56,902 nt of DNA from Cyanobacteria bacterium RI_101. Its GTDB lineage: Bacteria > Cyanobacteriota > Cyanobacteriia > Cyanobacteriales > Microcystaceae. Below, one piece after another: positions 7,522 to 16,665 of the stretch (positions are counted from its first letter, which is position 1; each line of letters starts with the position of its first letter). The DNA lies in the NCBI GenBank assembly GCA_016471375.1, contig WGLZ01000016.1:1-56902 (forward strand), in the 5' to 3' direction. Made by a program: the position numbers and the translations under genes. Below the pieces are notes generated by a model. The model was not told the origin of the DNA, made no database searches, and saw nothing but the letters and a program-made list of their open reading frames with translations.

Positions 7522-10500
7522 TTAGGAATAGAAACCCGAAGCCTGGGCGGCGCCGATGAAATTGACCAGCGCGTCGTACTTGGGCGAGCCGGAGTCCAAA
7601 ACCGATTCCAGAGATCCCCAACTGCCGGCGCCGGTACTGCGGCCAATATCGTTGAAGTGGACAAATAAACCGCCCCCCATTTCGTTCCAGAGGTCTAAGT
7701 ATTGCTCGTAGATCTGGCCCATGCGGGGGTCTCGGTTGGCGGCGCCGAAGAGATCCGTAATTTGGGGATTAGGGTTAACGCCGCCGGCGCTGACCAAGCT
7801 TTGCCCGCCCTCGTAGGCGATCCAAGGAAGAGCCTCAGCCTCCGCTAAATCCTTGTGGGCTTGGAGTTGTTGACGGACGCCGTTTAAGAACCCAGTTTGC
7901 TGCGCTCCGACCAGTTGTCCGCCCTGGTTCAATTCCGCAAAAAGCGTATCCAAACCGCCGTCGGGCTGTTGCGTCCAACTCAAAACTTGGGATTCGTAGT
8001 TGGAATTGCCTAAATAATTGCCGAAATAGGGGGCGATAGCCAAGGCGTCAATGCCGTATTCGGCGTGGGTCAAGGGATTCTCGGCCCACGCGTAGCTCAG
8101 CGCTCGGGTTAGGGTGCCGACATCGGCGGAGCGTCCGGCCATGACGCCAATCACTCGGTCTTTATCGGCGCCGAACACTTCGTCCCAAATCCGAGTCACC
8201 TGGGTTGTCCGGCGGCTATACCAATCGATGACTTGAGTATATTCGCCCAGAGGAGAATCGGGCCATTCCGCCTGAGCTTGGGCCCGGACCCAACGGTATT
8301 GGTCAAAACGGGGATTCCAAACCTCGTTGGAGTATTCCACATAAACCGTTAAGCCGGGGTCGAGGTTGTCTCGCACAGAGGTCGCAAAATTGCGGATATA
8401 GTCGTCCGTCGCCTGATGAGGCAGGGTAAACCAGGGAGCGCTCTGGGTGGTATTCGCCAGCTCCACCATGATTTCCACAGGAACTCCCTTCCCCATCCAT
8501 GTGCCCCGGTCTGGAGTGGAGCGATCGCTCCATTCCACTTGAGGCGAGTTATTGGTGAAGCCCCAATCCATGAAGCGCAGAGTCGAGAAGGGCGCGATTT
8601 TGTCCAGGTAGAGGGAGTTAAAGATCTCTTCCTCATAGGTCGTTTCCGCTTCTAGGGGAACCACCCGAATATCGCGAATATAGTTCTCTGGATTGATGGC
8701 GGTAATGGAGAGCAGAATCCCCTTATTGGAAGGGGTCACCGTAATCACGTCCCGCCCCGGCGCCGAAGCGGCGTTATCTTTCACCGCGTCCCGGCTGTAG
8801 GTTAGGGTTCCTTCCCCCTCGTAGAGCACAACGTATTTTCCCCCCGGATAGCGCCCCTGAATGTTGTCAAACAGGAGAGTGGAAATTTGGGTCGTCGCCG
8901 GCTGTGCGGGGTCTGGCCAAGCCGTCACCCACCCGTTTTCGTCTAGGCTTAGAGCGGCGCCAGTATCCCAAGCTCCTTTGCGCTGAGGAATCCAAGCGCG
9001 AGCGGATTTAAAACCGTCCACGAAGGGCAAGGCGCTGGAGACACTGCGAACCGTGGAGAGATTTACGCCGATACTGGACGGCGCCGAAACCTCAAAGGAG
9101 CCGATTGTCCCGAGGTTGAAACTATTGCCGTTGATATCGCGAATCTGGCCGTTTTCAGCAAAGATCGTATATTCGCCTACTGTGGCGGCGCTGTAGGGAA
9201 GGGGAGCGCTCAGTTCCACAGTGACGGTCGCTTCCGTATTGAAGGGGTTGGGGAGGACTTCGATAACGCTGGCGCCGGCGCTAAAGCTTTGGGGGCCAGT
9301 AACAGTAAAGGTTAAATCGCTTAAAGACTCTAAATCTAGGCCCTTGTTATCCTGGGCCGTTAGGGTAAAACGGTAGGGTTGGGCGACGGTGGCGAAATAG
9401 AGGTTTTTTAGGGGGTTGACTTGAACAGTCGGCGCCGTTTGGTCGGACGTTAAGCGGTCGTAGAGCCGGATCTGACTATAGAAACCATTGCCGTCCGGGG
9501 CGCTGACATCGTGGTCGTTAATGAAGGTTAGATATTCGACGGCGCCGGTGAAATACTGCCCCAGAGGAATGTCATAGGTCTGCCATTCCCCAGCGTTGGC
9601 GCGGTAAAACTCGGTGTTGTAACCCGCCGCCGCAGTCAAACCGCTTAATTGGAAAGCGGGGAAATCGGCGCCGTAAAGATCGTCAGTATCGAAACCAATG
9701 GACTGCTCTTCTCCCGGACGGTCGCTCCGGTACTTGAAGGTTAAAACCGTGTCCGGGGTGACGACGTAGGGATAGCGGTATTTTTTCCAAGTGTTACCCG
9801 TTAATTCAAGGGTTTGCCCCCCCTCTAAAACCTGGGCGGAGCCATTCAGATCCTGCCGGTTATAGGAAAAAATTTGCCCAGGGTCAAAGGTCAGCGCCGG
9901 GGGAATCGGAACGTCCTGGGGCGGTTCCGCCACCGCTACGATAAAGGCGCCGAGTTGCTGTTCCCCAAGGGTATTGCCGTTTAAATCAGCAACTTGATTA
10001 GCCAGGAGGGTAATTAGATAATTACCATTCAGATCCGCCTCCGGGACGCCCCAGCCCAAATTACTGGTCGCGGTATAGGCGGCGGTGACTTGAGTCTGAT
10101 CGGCGTTGGCGGTTAGATTCGTTAACCGAGCTAAGTATCTGAACCCGTCCGGGCGGGTAATTTGGATATCGCCATTGCCCAGAGAACTGAGACGAATCCC
10201 CGCCTCGTCGGTGTAAAGGACTTGAAAATTGTAATTAAAACCGGTTTCCGTAATCGGCGCCGGGGTTAATAAACTGGCCTGAGGCGCCGTTAGATCCGTT
10301 AAATCCCGCTCGTAGAGGCGAATATTGCGGTACTCGCTAGCGCCGTTGGGATTGGTGATGTTGTGGTCGTTGGCGAAGGTCAGATAAGTAAAAGCGCCGG
10401 TAAAGTATTTTCCCGCCTCTAAAGTGACATTGCGCCAGTCCGTCCCCAGGGAATCAAACGCGTCTAGAAAATAGCGGAAACTCTGGGGCTTATCGCCGCC

Positions 10501-12480
10501 TAACTGAAAACCCCATTTAGGCGCGCTTTGATAACTATTGTCAGTATCAAAGCCGATGGCTTGAATATTGCCCGGAACCAGGGAGCGAAATTGAAAATCC
10601 AGTAGGGTATTGGGGGTGACGGTGTAGGCGACTTCGTATTTTTGCCAAGTGTCCCCCGTCAAACTTAAGCGATTGCCCCCGTCTAAAATCCCGGCGTTTT
10701 GGGAGCGGCCCTGGGTGCCGTAATTGGACAAAGCCGCGGGAACCAGAGTTAAGGACGGGGCGAATTGAACCCGAAAGGCGCCCAACGCTACCGACGCCGC
10801 GGAATTGCCGCTGAGGTCTTTCACCTGCTCCGGTTGAAGTTCCAGTCGATATTCCCCAACTTGAGAACTATCCCAATTAGCCGGATTCAGAACCCGATAC
10901 AGGGCTTGAACGCTATCGCCCACAACCGTCGCCTTGACGAACTCCGCCCCGGCGCTGAAGCCATTGGGCCCGATAACCCGAATATCTTGGGAGTCTAGGG
11001 AGTTAAGATTTAGAGCTTTATTATCTTGGTAAATAACCGTGAAGAAATACTCAGGATTTCCCGTCGCGGTGTTAATATCCGCCAGGGGATTAACCGTCGC
11101 CGTCGGCGCTTCCGCGTCTAGTTCAAAGCGGTCAAAGAGTTGAACATTTCGGAAGAAACTATTCGCGGTGGGAGTTTGAATATCTTGGTCGTTGATAAAG
11201 GTTAAATACTCCACCGTTCCGGTGAAATACTCGCCCACGGCGATTTCGTAGGTCTTCCAACCGGCGCCGTCGTAGTTAAAATTATCGGTGTTGTAAACAT
11301 TGCTAAAGGCTTTCGCCCCATAGAGTTGAAAAGCGGGGAAATCCAGTTTGCTATAAACGTCGTCAGTATCAAAACCAATGGCCTGCTCTTCGCCAGCGCC
11401 GTCGCTCTGGTATTCAAACTTTAGAATTGTGTCCGGGGTAATGGTGTAGGGATAGCGGTATTTTTTCCAGGTGTTGCCCTGAAGCTTTAAGGTTTTTCCC
11501 CCGTCCAAAACGGTAGCGAAGCCTTTAAGATCCTGACGGTTATAGGAGAGAATTTGCTCGGGGTCAAAGGTAACGCTGGTTTCGGGCGGCGCCGCGGTGG
11601 GGGGAACCGCCACATTCACTTCTAGGGCGCCTAAATTCTGTTGCCCGAGGAGATTGCCGTTAAAATCCGCGATTTGTCCTTCCCGGAGGCTGATTTGATA
11701 CTGTCCATTCAAATCTCCGGTGGCTAACCCCCAGCCTAAGTTACTGGTCAGGGTGTAGGTGGCCACCACTTGCGTCCGCTCCGGGTTGGCCTCAATATTG
11801 GTCAACCGGGCGAAATAACGGAAACCGTCGGGGCGAGTTATTTCAATGTCGTCATTTCCTAGAGAACTCAGGCGAATCCCCGCTTCGTCGCTGTAGGTCA
11901 CCTGAAAGTTATAGCTATAGCCCGTTTCCGTAATGGCCGGGGTCGCGCCTAAGGCCGCTAGAGGCGCCGTCGCGTCGGTTAAATCCCGCTCGTAGAGACG
12001 AATATTTTGATAAACGCCGGCCCCCTCGGGATTGGCGACGGTATTAACGTGGTCGTTGGTGAAGGTTAGGAAGTTAACGGGGCCTGTAAAATACTGCCCT
12101 ACCGGTAGCGTGAAATATTGCCATTCCGTCCCCGTAGCGTTGAAAAAGGCGGTTTGATAGCCGGAATTGGGCCTGGCTCCCGCAATTTGGAAGGCTTCCT
12201 TTACAGTGCGGTTGTAGCTGTCGTCTGTGTCGAAGCCAATGGCCTGAATATCGGCGCCGGGTTCTGAACGAAAATCAAAGTCCAGCAGAGTATTTTCCGT
12301 AATCGTATAGTTATAAGCGTATTTCTTCCAAGTATCCCCCGCCAGCTGGAGGGTTAGCCCCCCATCCAGAATAGCGGCGCTTTTTGTTCTGTCCTGACGA
12401 TTATAGGAGGACAATTGATTGTTGTCAAAGACCAGGGCGGGAATTGATGACATATTTAAACCGTTCGTTAAAGAATTCAT
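7522..12480 (-). CDS. Giant repeat protein with C-terminal glycoside-hydrolase-like domain
   Basis: A protein of about 1,650 residues. Four copies of a 140-150 residue module, each with SYNRQD (or a variant), a DGG or EGG turn, TWKKY or TWQKY, IGFDTD and a YLTF(I/A)ND-type strand, lie near residues 20, 310, 595 and 885. They alternate with Ig/cadherin-like spacers (DEAGIRLSSLGN, SSLGWG-type strands, DLNGN). The modules look like carbohydrate-binding beta-sandwiches. From about residue 1135 a different domain begins, with YVEYSNEVWN (Glu 1386) and WIAYEGGQ (Glu 1557). An acid/base after Asn and a later nucleophile are the arrangement of clan GH-A TIM barrels. No signal peptide is visible, so export, if any, must use another route. 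The frame extends to a TTG at 12513; the ATG at 12480 is preferred, but neither has a good ribosome site. Confidence 0.75.
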   Translation of the reverse strand: MNSLTNGLNMSSIPALVFDNNQLSSYNRQDRTKSAAILDGGLTLQLAGDTWKKYAYNYTITENTLLDFDFRSEPGADIQAIGFDTDDSYNRTVKEAFQIAGARPNSGYQTAFFNATGTEWQYFTLPVGQYFTGPVNFLTFTNDHVNTVANPEGAGVYQNIRLYERDLTDATAPLAALGATPAITETGYSYNFQVTYSDEAGIRLSSLGNDDIEITRPDGFRYFARLTNIEANPERTQVVATYTLTSNLGWGLATGDLNGQYQISLREGQIADFNGNLLGQQNLGALEVNVAVPPTAAPPETSVTFDPEQILSYNRQDLKGFATVLDGGKTLKLQGNTWKKYRYPYTITPDTILKFEYQSDGAGEEQAIGFDTDDVYSKLDFPAFQLYGAKAFSNVYNTDNFNYDGAGWKTYEIAVGEYFTGTVEYLTFINDQDIQTPTANSFFRNVQLFDRFELDAEAPTATVNPLADINTATGNPEYFFTVIYQDNKALNLNSLDSQDIRVIGPNGFSAGAEFVKATVVGDSVQALYRVLNPANWDSSQVGEYRLELQPEQVKDLSGNSAASVALGAFRVQFAPSLTLVPAALSNYGTQGRSQNAGILDGGNRLSLTGDTWQKYEVAYTVTPNTLLDFQFRSLVPGNIQAIGFDTDNSYQSAPKWGFQLGGDKPQSFRYFLDAFDSLGTDWRNVTLEAGKYFTGAFTYLTFANDHNITNPNGASEYRNIRLYERDLTDLTAPQASLLTPAPITETGFNYNFQVLYTDEAGIRLSSLGNGDIQITRPDGFRYLARLTNLTANADQTQVTAAYTATSNLGWGVPEADLNGNYLITLLANQVADLNGNTLGEQQLGAFIVAVAEPPQDVPIPPALTFDPGQIFSYNRQDLNGSAQVLEGGQTLELTGNTWKKYRYPYVVTPDTVLTFKYRSDRPGEEQSIGFDTDDLYGADFPAFQLSGLTAAAGYNTEFYRANAGEWQTYDIPLGQYFTGAVEYLTFINDHDVSAPDGNGFYSQIRLYDRLTSDQTAPTVQVNPLKNLYFATVAQPYRFTLTAQDNKGLDLESLSDLTFTVTGPQSFSAGASVIEVLPNPFNTEATVTVELSAPLPYSAATVGEYTIFAENGQIRDINGNSFNLGTIGSFEVSAPSSIGVNLSTVRSVSSALPFVDGFKSARAWIPQRKGAWDTGAALSLDENGWVTAWPDPAQPATTQISTLLFDNIQGRYPGGKYVVLYEGEGTLTYSRDAVKDNAASAPGRDVITVTPSNKGILLSITAINPENYIRDIRVVPLEAETTYEEEIFNSLYLDKIAPFSTLRFMDWGFTNNSPQVEWSDRSTPDRGTWMGKGVPVEIMVELANTTQSAPWFTLPHQATDDYIRNFATSVRDNLDPGLTVYVEYSNEVWNPRFDQYRWVRAQAQAEWPDSPLGEYTQVIDWYSRRTTQVTRIWDEVFGADKDRVIGVMAGRSADVGTLTRALSYAWAENPLTHAEYGIDALAIAPYFGNYLGNSNYESQVLSWTQQPDGGLDTLFAELNQGGQLVGAQQTGFLNGVRQQLQAHKDLAEAEALPWIAYEGGQSLVSAGGVNPNPQITDLFGAANRDPRMGQIYEQYLDLWNEMGGGLFVHFNDIGRSTGAGSWGSLESVLDSGSPKYDALVNFIGAAQASGFYS

Positions 12481-12646
12481 AACATTTGGCGGTGAATGGG
12501 TGGAAGCGGCCAAATCAAAAAAAGGTGGAAGGGTTCTTTATTTACGACTTTAAGTGTTCTTTGACCTCAACGTATAGGTATATTTATTGAAGTTTGTCGG
12601 TCGGGACAATTTGAAGCGCCGCGCCCTCCACAGTAAGGATAACGCC

Positions 12647-15600
12647 TTAAAGTTTAATCCCAATCACCTGAGTATGGGCGCCGCGGGCTTGGGTGACGCC
12701 GATAGTGCGCTCCGCCGCGGAGATCATCGGGCGCCGGAGGCTGACCACGAGGAACTGGGCTTGCTGGGCCTGTTGACGCACCATCTTAGAGAGTTTTTCC
12801 ACATTAGCGCCGTCCAGAAACATATCCACCTCGTCAAAACCATAAAAGGGAGAAGGGCGGTAGCGCTGGAGGGCGAAGATAAAACTGAGCGCCGTTAGGG
12901 ATTTTTCTCCCCCGGACATGGAACTGAGGCGCTGGACGGGTTTGCCTTTGGGGTGAGCCACGAGGTTTAAGCCGCCCTGGAAGGGGTCTTCTGGGTTGTC
13001 TAACTGGAGGTAGCCGTCGCCGTCGGAGAGTTGGGCGAAAATCGTTTGGAAGTTTTCATTGACGGCGCTGAAGGCGGCTTGGAAGGCCCGAAGGCGGAGG
13101 GTGGTAAAGTTTTCCACCCGCAAAAGTAGTTCTGTCCGCTCCGCCTCGATGGTGTTGAGCTTTTCCTGAAGCTCCGATAGCCGGGCTTGGGTCTGAGTTT
13201 GTTCCTCCAGCGCCAACATATTGACCGGCTCCATCGCCTCTAGTTTTTTCTGCCCGGCCCGAATCTCCCGCTCAAGAGTTTCCAGCGCCGCGCGGTAGTC
13301 CCCCGTTTCCGAGACCAGACCGCCCAGGTCAGACGCCAGGTCAGACTCGATATCTGATATCTGATATCTGGTATCTGCTAACTGTTTCCTCAGTTCCGCC
13401 AGCCGAGTCTCCCGGCCCCGTTGCGTTTCCTGTAACTTTTCCCCTTGCCACTGGGTCTGTTGCCGTTGGTTTTGGCGGTTCTGTACTTGGCGCTCTAGGG
13501 CGTCCCGTTCTTGTTTAACGGCGCCGAGGCGCTCCGCCAGCCCGGCCAGTTCTTGTTCTAACCCCTCAACGGCGCTTTGGGTTTGGGCCAGTTCCTCGGT
13601 TAACGCCGCCTCTTGGGTCCCCAGACTTTGGGCTTCAGTCTGACTCTCCCTCAGAATTTTCTCCGCCTGGGCGCTTTGCTCCTCCAAGCGCTCTCCCTGA
13701 CGGCGCAGATCCCCGAGACGATTTTCTTGACCTTGCAACTCTTGTAGGGCGGCGCCCGCCGCTTGTTCTCGGGTTTGAATCTCCCCCTGGGCCCTCTGCC
13801 AATCCTGATGGGAGGCGGACGTCTCCAGCGCCGCTAGCTGGGTTTGGGTCTCCGCCAGTCGGCGCTCTAGGGGCGGAATTTCTTGCTCCAGTTGGGCGAG
13901 ACGGATTTGCCCGGCTTCTAGGGCGTCCCCTTGACTCTGGATTTGCTGATGAAGAACCTCGGACTGCTGGCTTAACCGTTGTCGTTCCTGCTCTATTCCT
14001 TGCAATTCTAGTTGCCGCTCCCGTAGGGTTTGGCGGGCCTCGTTCAGCGCCGGAGTTAGTTCTTTAATTAAAACCTCCCGCTCTAGTAAATGCTCTTCAT
14101 TACGGGCGCAAATTTGCTCCAAATCCCCCAAACGGCGCCGGAGAGCCTCCATTTCCGGGGACTCTTCCTGGGTAACGGCGCCGAAACGAAGACCGGATCG
14201 GGCCGGACGACTGCCGCCGCTGAGGGCGCCGCTGGTTTCCAGTAATTCCCCCTCTAGGGTGACGATGCGTTGACGCCCCAAGTGGGGGCGGGCCAGATCT
14301 AGGGTTTCAAACACCAGGGTTTGTCCGAAGACGAAGGCGAAAATCTCCCGGTAACGGGGGTCAAAGCGAACCAGGTTAAAGGCGAGGTCGATGTAACCGG
14401 GCGTTTGGGCCGAGAGGGGATTGCCCCGCGGGCCGCCGCCCCGGATTTTGGTTAGGGGCAAAAAGGTGGCCCGTCCGGCCCGGCTTTGTTTGAGTAAGGC
14501 GATGCCCGCCGCGGCGACGCTGTCGTCCTCCACCACCATAAAACCCAGTCGAGCGCCGGCGGCGATTTCCAGCGCCAGTTGGTATTGGGATTCCACCTGT
14601 CCCAGTTGGGCCACCAGACCGCAGAGGCCGGGCAGGCCGGAGTTGAGGAGAGTTTGAGCCGCGTAGGCCCCTTCGACGCGACCTTGGGCTTGTTGGGTCG
14701 CCTCTAATTTATCCAGTTGTCGTTGTTTTTCCCTCTGCTCCTTGCTAAGACGGCCTTGGGTTTCCTGAAGAACGCTTTTTTCCTGCTCCGCCAGCGCCAG
14801 ACGGGCCGCTAGACTTTGGGCCTGTTGGGTTAAGTTGGGCAAGGCGGCGCTTAAGGTCTGGGCTTCCCCGGTTCGTTCCGCTAAACGGCTTTCCGTTTGG
14901 GCCAGGGTTTCCCGCGCCGTAGTCAGAGAGCTTTCCAATTGTCGAACCCGCTCCCGCAGTTGGGCGGCTTCCTGCCGCAGGGGAGCCAGGGCGTTTTGCA
15001 ATTCCCCCGCGGCCCGGCTCTGACGGGTCTGCTCCTCCACCCAGGCGCTGGAGGCTTCCGCCAGGATTTGGGCTTCCCGGCGGGCGGCGTCCAGTTGGTC
15101 TTGTAAGGTCTGGGCTTCCCCTCGCAGTCGGGGCAGGGTTTCCTGTTCTAAAACCGCGATTTCTTCCCCTAACCCCCGGCGCCGCTCTTGATAGGTTAAA
15201 AGATCCTTTTGGGCTTGCCCTTGGGCGGTATGACCCTGGGCCAACCGGCGTCGCAATTCTTCCCGGCGCCGTCGCAGTTGCTCTTGCTGGGCTTGATATT
15301 GGGCCAGGCGCGCCGTCAAGCGGATTTGATCTTCTTCCCCCAGGGCCCGCACCTGGGCGTTTAGCGCCGTCAACTGGCTTTGTCCGCTGGCAATCTCTTG
15401 GGCTAGCTCCTCGAAACCGCGATTCAGCCGCCCCAGTTCCCGTTCTCCTTCTCGATACTGTCGCCCCAGCTCCTCAATCTCGGCGCTCAGCGCCTTGACC
15501 TGAATCACTTGACTCAAGCGTTGCTTTTCCTGCACCTGCTCCCGCAATTTTTGATATTTTTGCGCTTTAACCGCGTCCGTTCCTAGGCGCTCCAGCGCCC

Positions 15601-16318
15601 GCAGGAGTTCGGTTTCAATAATGCGGCACCGTTCCTCCCGCTCCCGGGCCTCCTCTAGGGTTTCTTTAGTTTTGACAATCTTGCGGTCAAATTCCGCCAC
15701 CCCCGCCAACTCGTCGATGATTTCCCGGCGCTCCTTGGGATTCATGGTGATAATCCGGGTCACGTCTCCCTGGAGGACAATGTTGTAGCCCTCCGGGTAA
15801 ATCCGCAGGCGGCTGAGTTGCTCGTGGAGTTCCCCGGCGCTGGCCGCTTCGCCGTTGATGAAATAACTGGAGGAATAATTGCCCCCCTTGGTGATCTTCA
15901 AGCGCCGGGTCACCGTCCATTCCTGTTGAGGAATCAACTTTTCCAGAATCTCGGGATTGAGGTCGGCGCCGTTCTGGGGGGTCTGGCTCAACTCCGCCAG
16001 CGCCGGCTCGTACCGGGCCCGTTGGGCGGCGAAAAATTCCTCGTTATCTAGATCGCTAATATCAAAGGTAACGGAGACACTGGCCTCGGAACTGCCCCGG
16101 GCGCCCTTGGCGTTATTGTTGACCAAATCCGGCAGGCGCTCGGCCCGCATCCCCTTGGAGGTGGCTAAGCCTAGGCAAAAGAGAACCCCGTCCAAGATGT
16201 TGGATTTCCCCGACCCGTTGGGGCCGGAAATGACCGTAAAGCCAGGCAGAATCGGAATCGAGGTGTGACCGCCAAAGGATTTAAAGTGAGTTAACTCGAT
16301 GCGCTTAATATGAACCAT
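12647..16318 (-). CDS. smc: Chromosome segregation ATPase SMC
   Basis: SMC forms the ring-shaped condensin that compacts and separates chromosomes. The start MVHIKRIELTHFKSFGG gives 1,223 residues; the frame runs 17 codons further but the family begins here. Walker A is SGPNGSGKSNILDG. Long heptad coiled coils rich in Q, E, R and L flank a hinge at about residues 510-680 (GAYAAQTLLNSGLPGLCGLV, GGSRPARSGLRFGAVTQEE). The ABC signature is RLSSMSGGEKSLTALSF and Walker B is PFYGFDEVDMFLDGAN, all intact. Within the C-terminal coiled coil, codons for TRYQISDIESDL contain four near-identical 7-base units (13351-13378). Upstream (16393-16415) a 7-bp hairpin lies between smc and the Atx1-like gene. Confidence 0.96.
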   Translation of the reverse strand: MVHIKRIELTHFKSFGGHTSIPILPGFTVISGPNGSGKSNILDGVLFCLGLATSKGMRAERLPDLVNNNAKGARGSSEASVSVTFDISDLDNEEFFAAQRARYEPALAELSQTPQNGADLNPEILEKLIPQQEWTVTRRLKITKGGNYSSSYFINGEAASAGELHEQLSRLRIYPEGYNIVLQGDVTRIITMNPKERREIIDELAGVAEFDRKIVKTKETLEEAREREERCRIIETELLRALERLGTDAVKAQKYQKLREQVQEKQRLSQVIQVKALSAEIEELGRQYREGERELGRLNRGFEELAQEIASGQSQLTALNAQVRALGEEDQIRLTARLAQYQAQQEQLRRRREELRRRLAQGHTAQGQAQKDLLTYQERRRGLGEEIAVLEQETLPRLRGEAQTLQDQLDAARREAQILAEASSAWVEEQTRQSRAAGELQNALAPLRQEAAQLRERVRQLESSLTTARETLAQTESRLAERTGEAQTLSAALPNLTQQAQSLAARLALAEQEKSVLQETQGRLSKEQREKQRQLDKLEATQQAQGRVEGAYAAQTLLNSGLPGLCGLVAQLGQVESQYQLALEIAAGARLGFMVVEDDSVAAAGIALLKQSRAGRATFLPLTKIRGGGPRGNPLSAQTPGYIDLAFNLVRFDPRYREIFAFVFGQTLVFETLDLARPHLGRQRIVTLEGELLETSGALSGGSRPARSGLRFGAVTQEESPEMEALRRRLGDLEQICARNEEHLLEREVLIKELTPALNEARQTLRERQLELQGIEQERQRLSQQSEVLHQQIQSQGDALEAGQIRLAQLEQEIPPLERRLAETQTQLAALETSASHQDWQRAQGEIQTREQAAGAALQELQGQENRLGDLRRQGERLEEQSAQAEKILRESQTEAQSLGTQEAALTEELAQTQSAVEGLEQELAGLAERLGAVKQERDALERQVQNRQNQRQQTQWQGEKLQETQRGRETRLAELRKQLADTRYQISDIESDLASDLGGLVSETGDYRAALETLEREIRAGQKKLEAMEPVNMLALEEQTQTQARLSELQEKLNTIEAERTELLLRVENFTTLRLRAFQAAFSAVNENFQTIFAQLSDGDGYLQLDNPEDPFQGGLNLVAHPKGKPVQRLSSMSGGEKSLTALSFIFALQRYRPSPFYGFDEVDMFLDGANVEKLSKMVRQQAQQAQFLVVSLRRPMISAAERTIGVTQARGAHTQVIGIKL

Positions 16319-16426
16319 CGCCCTAAACGCGCTCCGCCCCGGTCTTACGACTATCGCCAGTGTACCCATCCCCTGACCGTTTTGGGGAAATTGGGTTCCT
16401 GCCGAGAGGGAACCCGGAGCCGCGGG

Positions 16427-16639
16427 TTAAAGACCGGCGCTTGAGTTTGTCAGTTCGTGACCGCAGTCTTCAATCGCTTGCCGCAGTCGCGCTTCGGAGA
16501 GTCGGGACTCAATGGCCACGGCTTTAGTCTCTAAATTAACCGTAACTTGGGCTTGGGGATCGTGACTACGAACGGCTCGGGTAACGGCGTCGGCGCAGGC
16601 GGAGCAAACGAGGGTGGCGACTGTGAAATGATGGGTCAT
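16427..16639 (-). CDS. Atx1-like copper chaperone (HMA domain)
   Basis: A 70-residue heavy-metal-associated domain starting MTHHFTVATLVCSACADAVT. The metal site is CSAC in the first loop, where most HMA proteins have MxCxxC. The ending IEDCGHELT has a histidine in loop 5 in place of the usual Tyr or Phe, the feature reported for the Synechocystis copper chaperone ScAtx1, which carries Cu(I) to the thylakoid CtaA/PacS pumps for plastocyanin and cytochrome oxidase. The start at 16637-16639 is preferred over an upstream frame extension because it fits the family exactly. The gene lies 26 bp downstream of the CHAT gene on the same strand, possibly on the same transcript. No P-type ATPase is in the window. 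Confidence 0.82.
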   Translation of the reverse strand: MTHHFTVATLVCSACADAVTRAVRSHDPQAQVTVNLETKAVAIESRLSEARLRQAIEDCGHELTNSSAGL

Positions 16640-16665
16640 GGGAGACGATAAGTAAAGTCTGTTAA

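Noticed and set aside
7522-12480. The four repeats as separate genes
   Set aside because: The frame is continuous without stops or internal ribosome sites.
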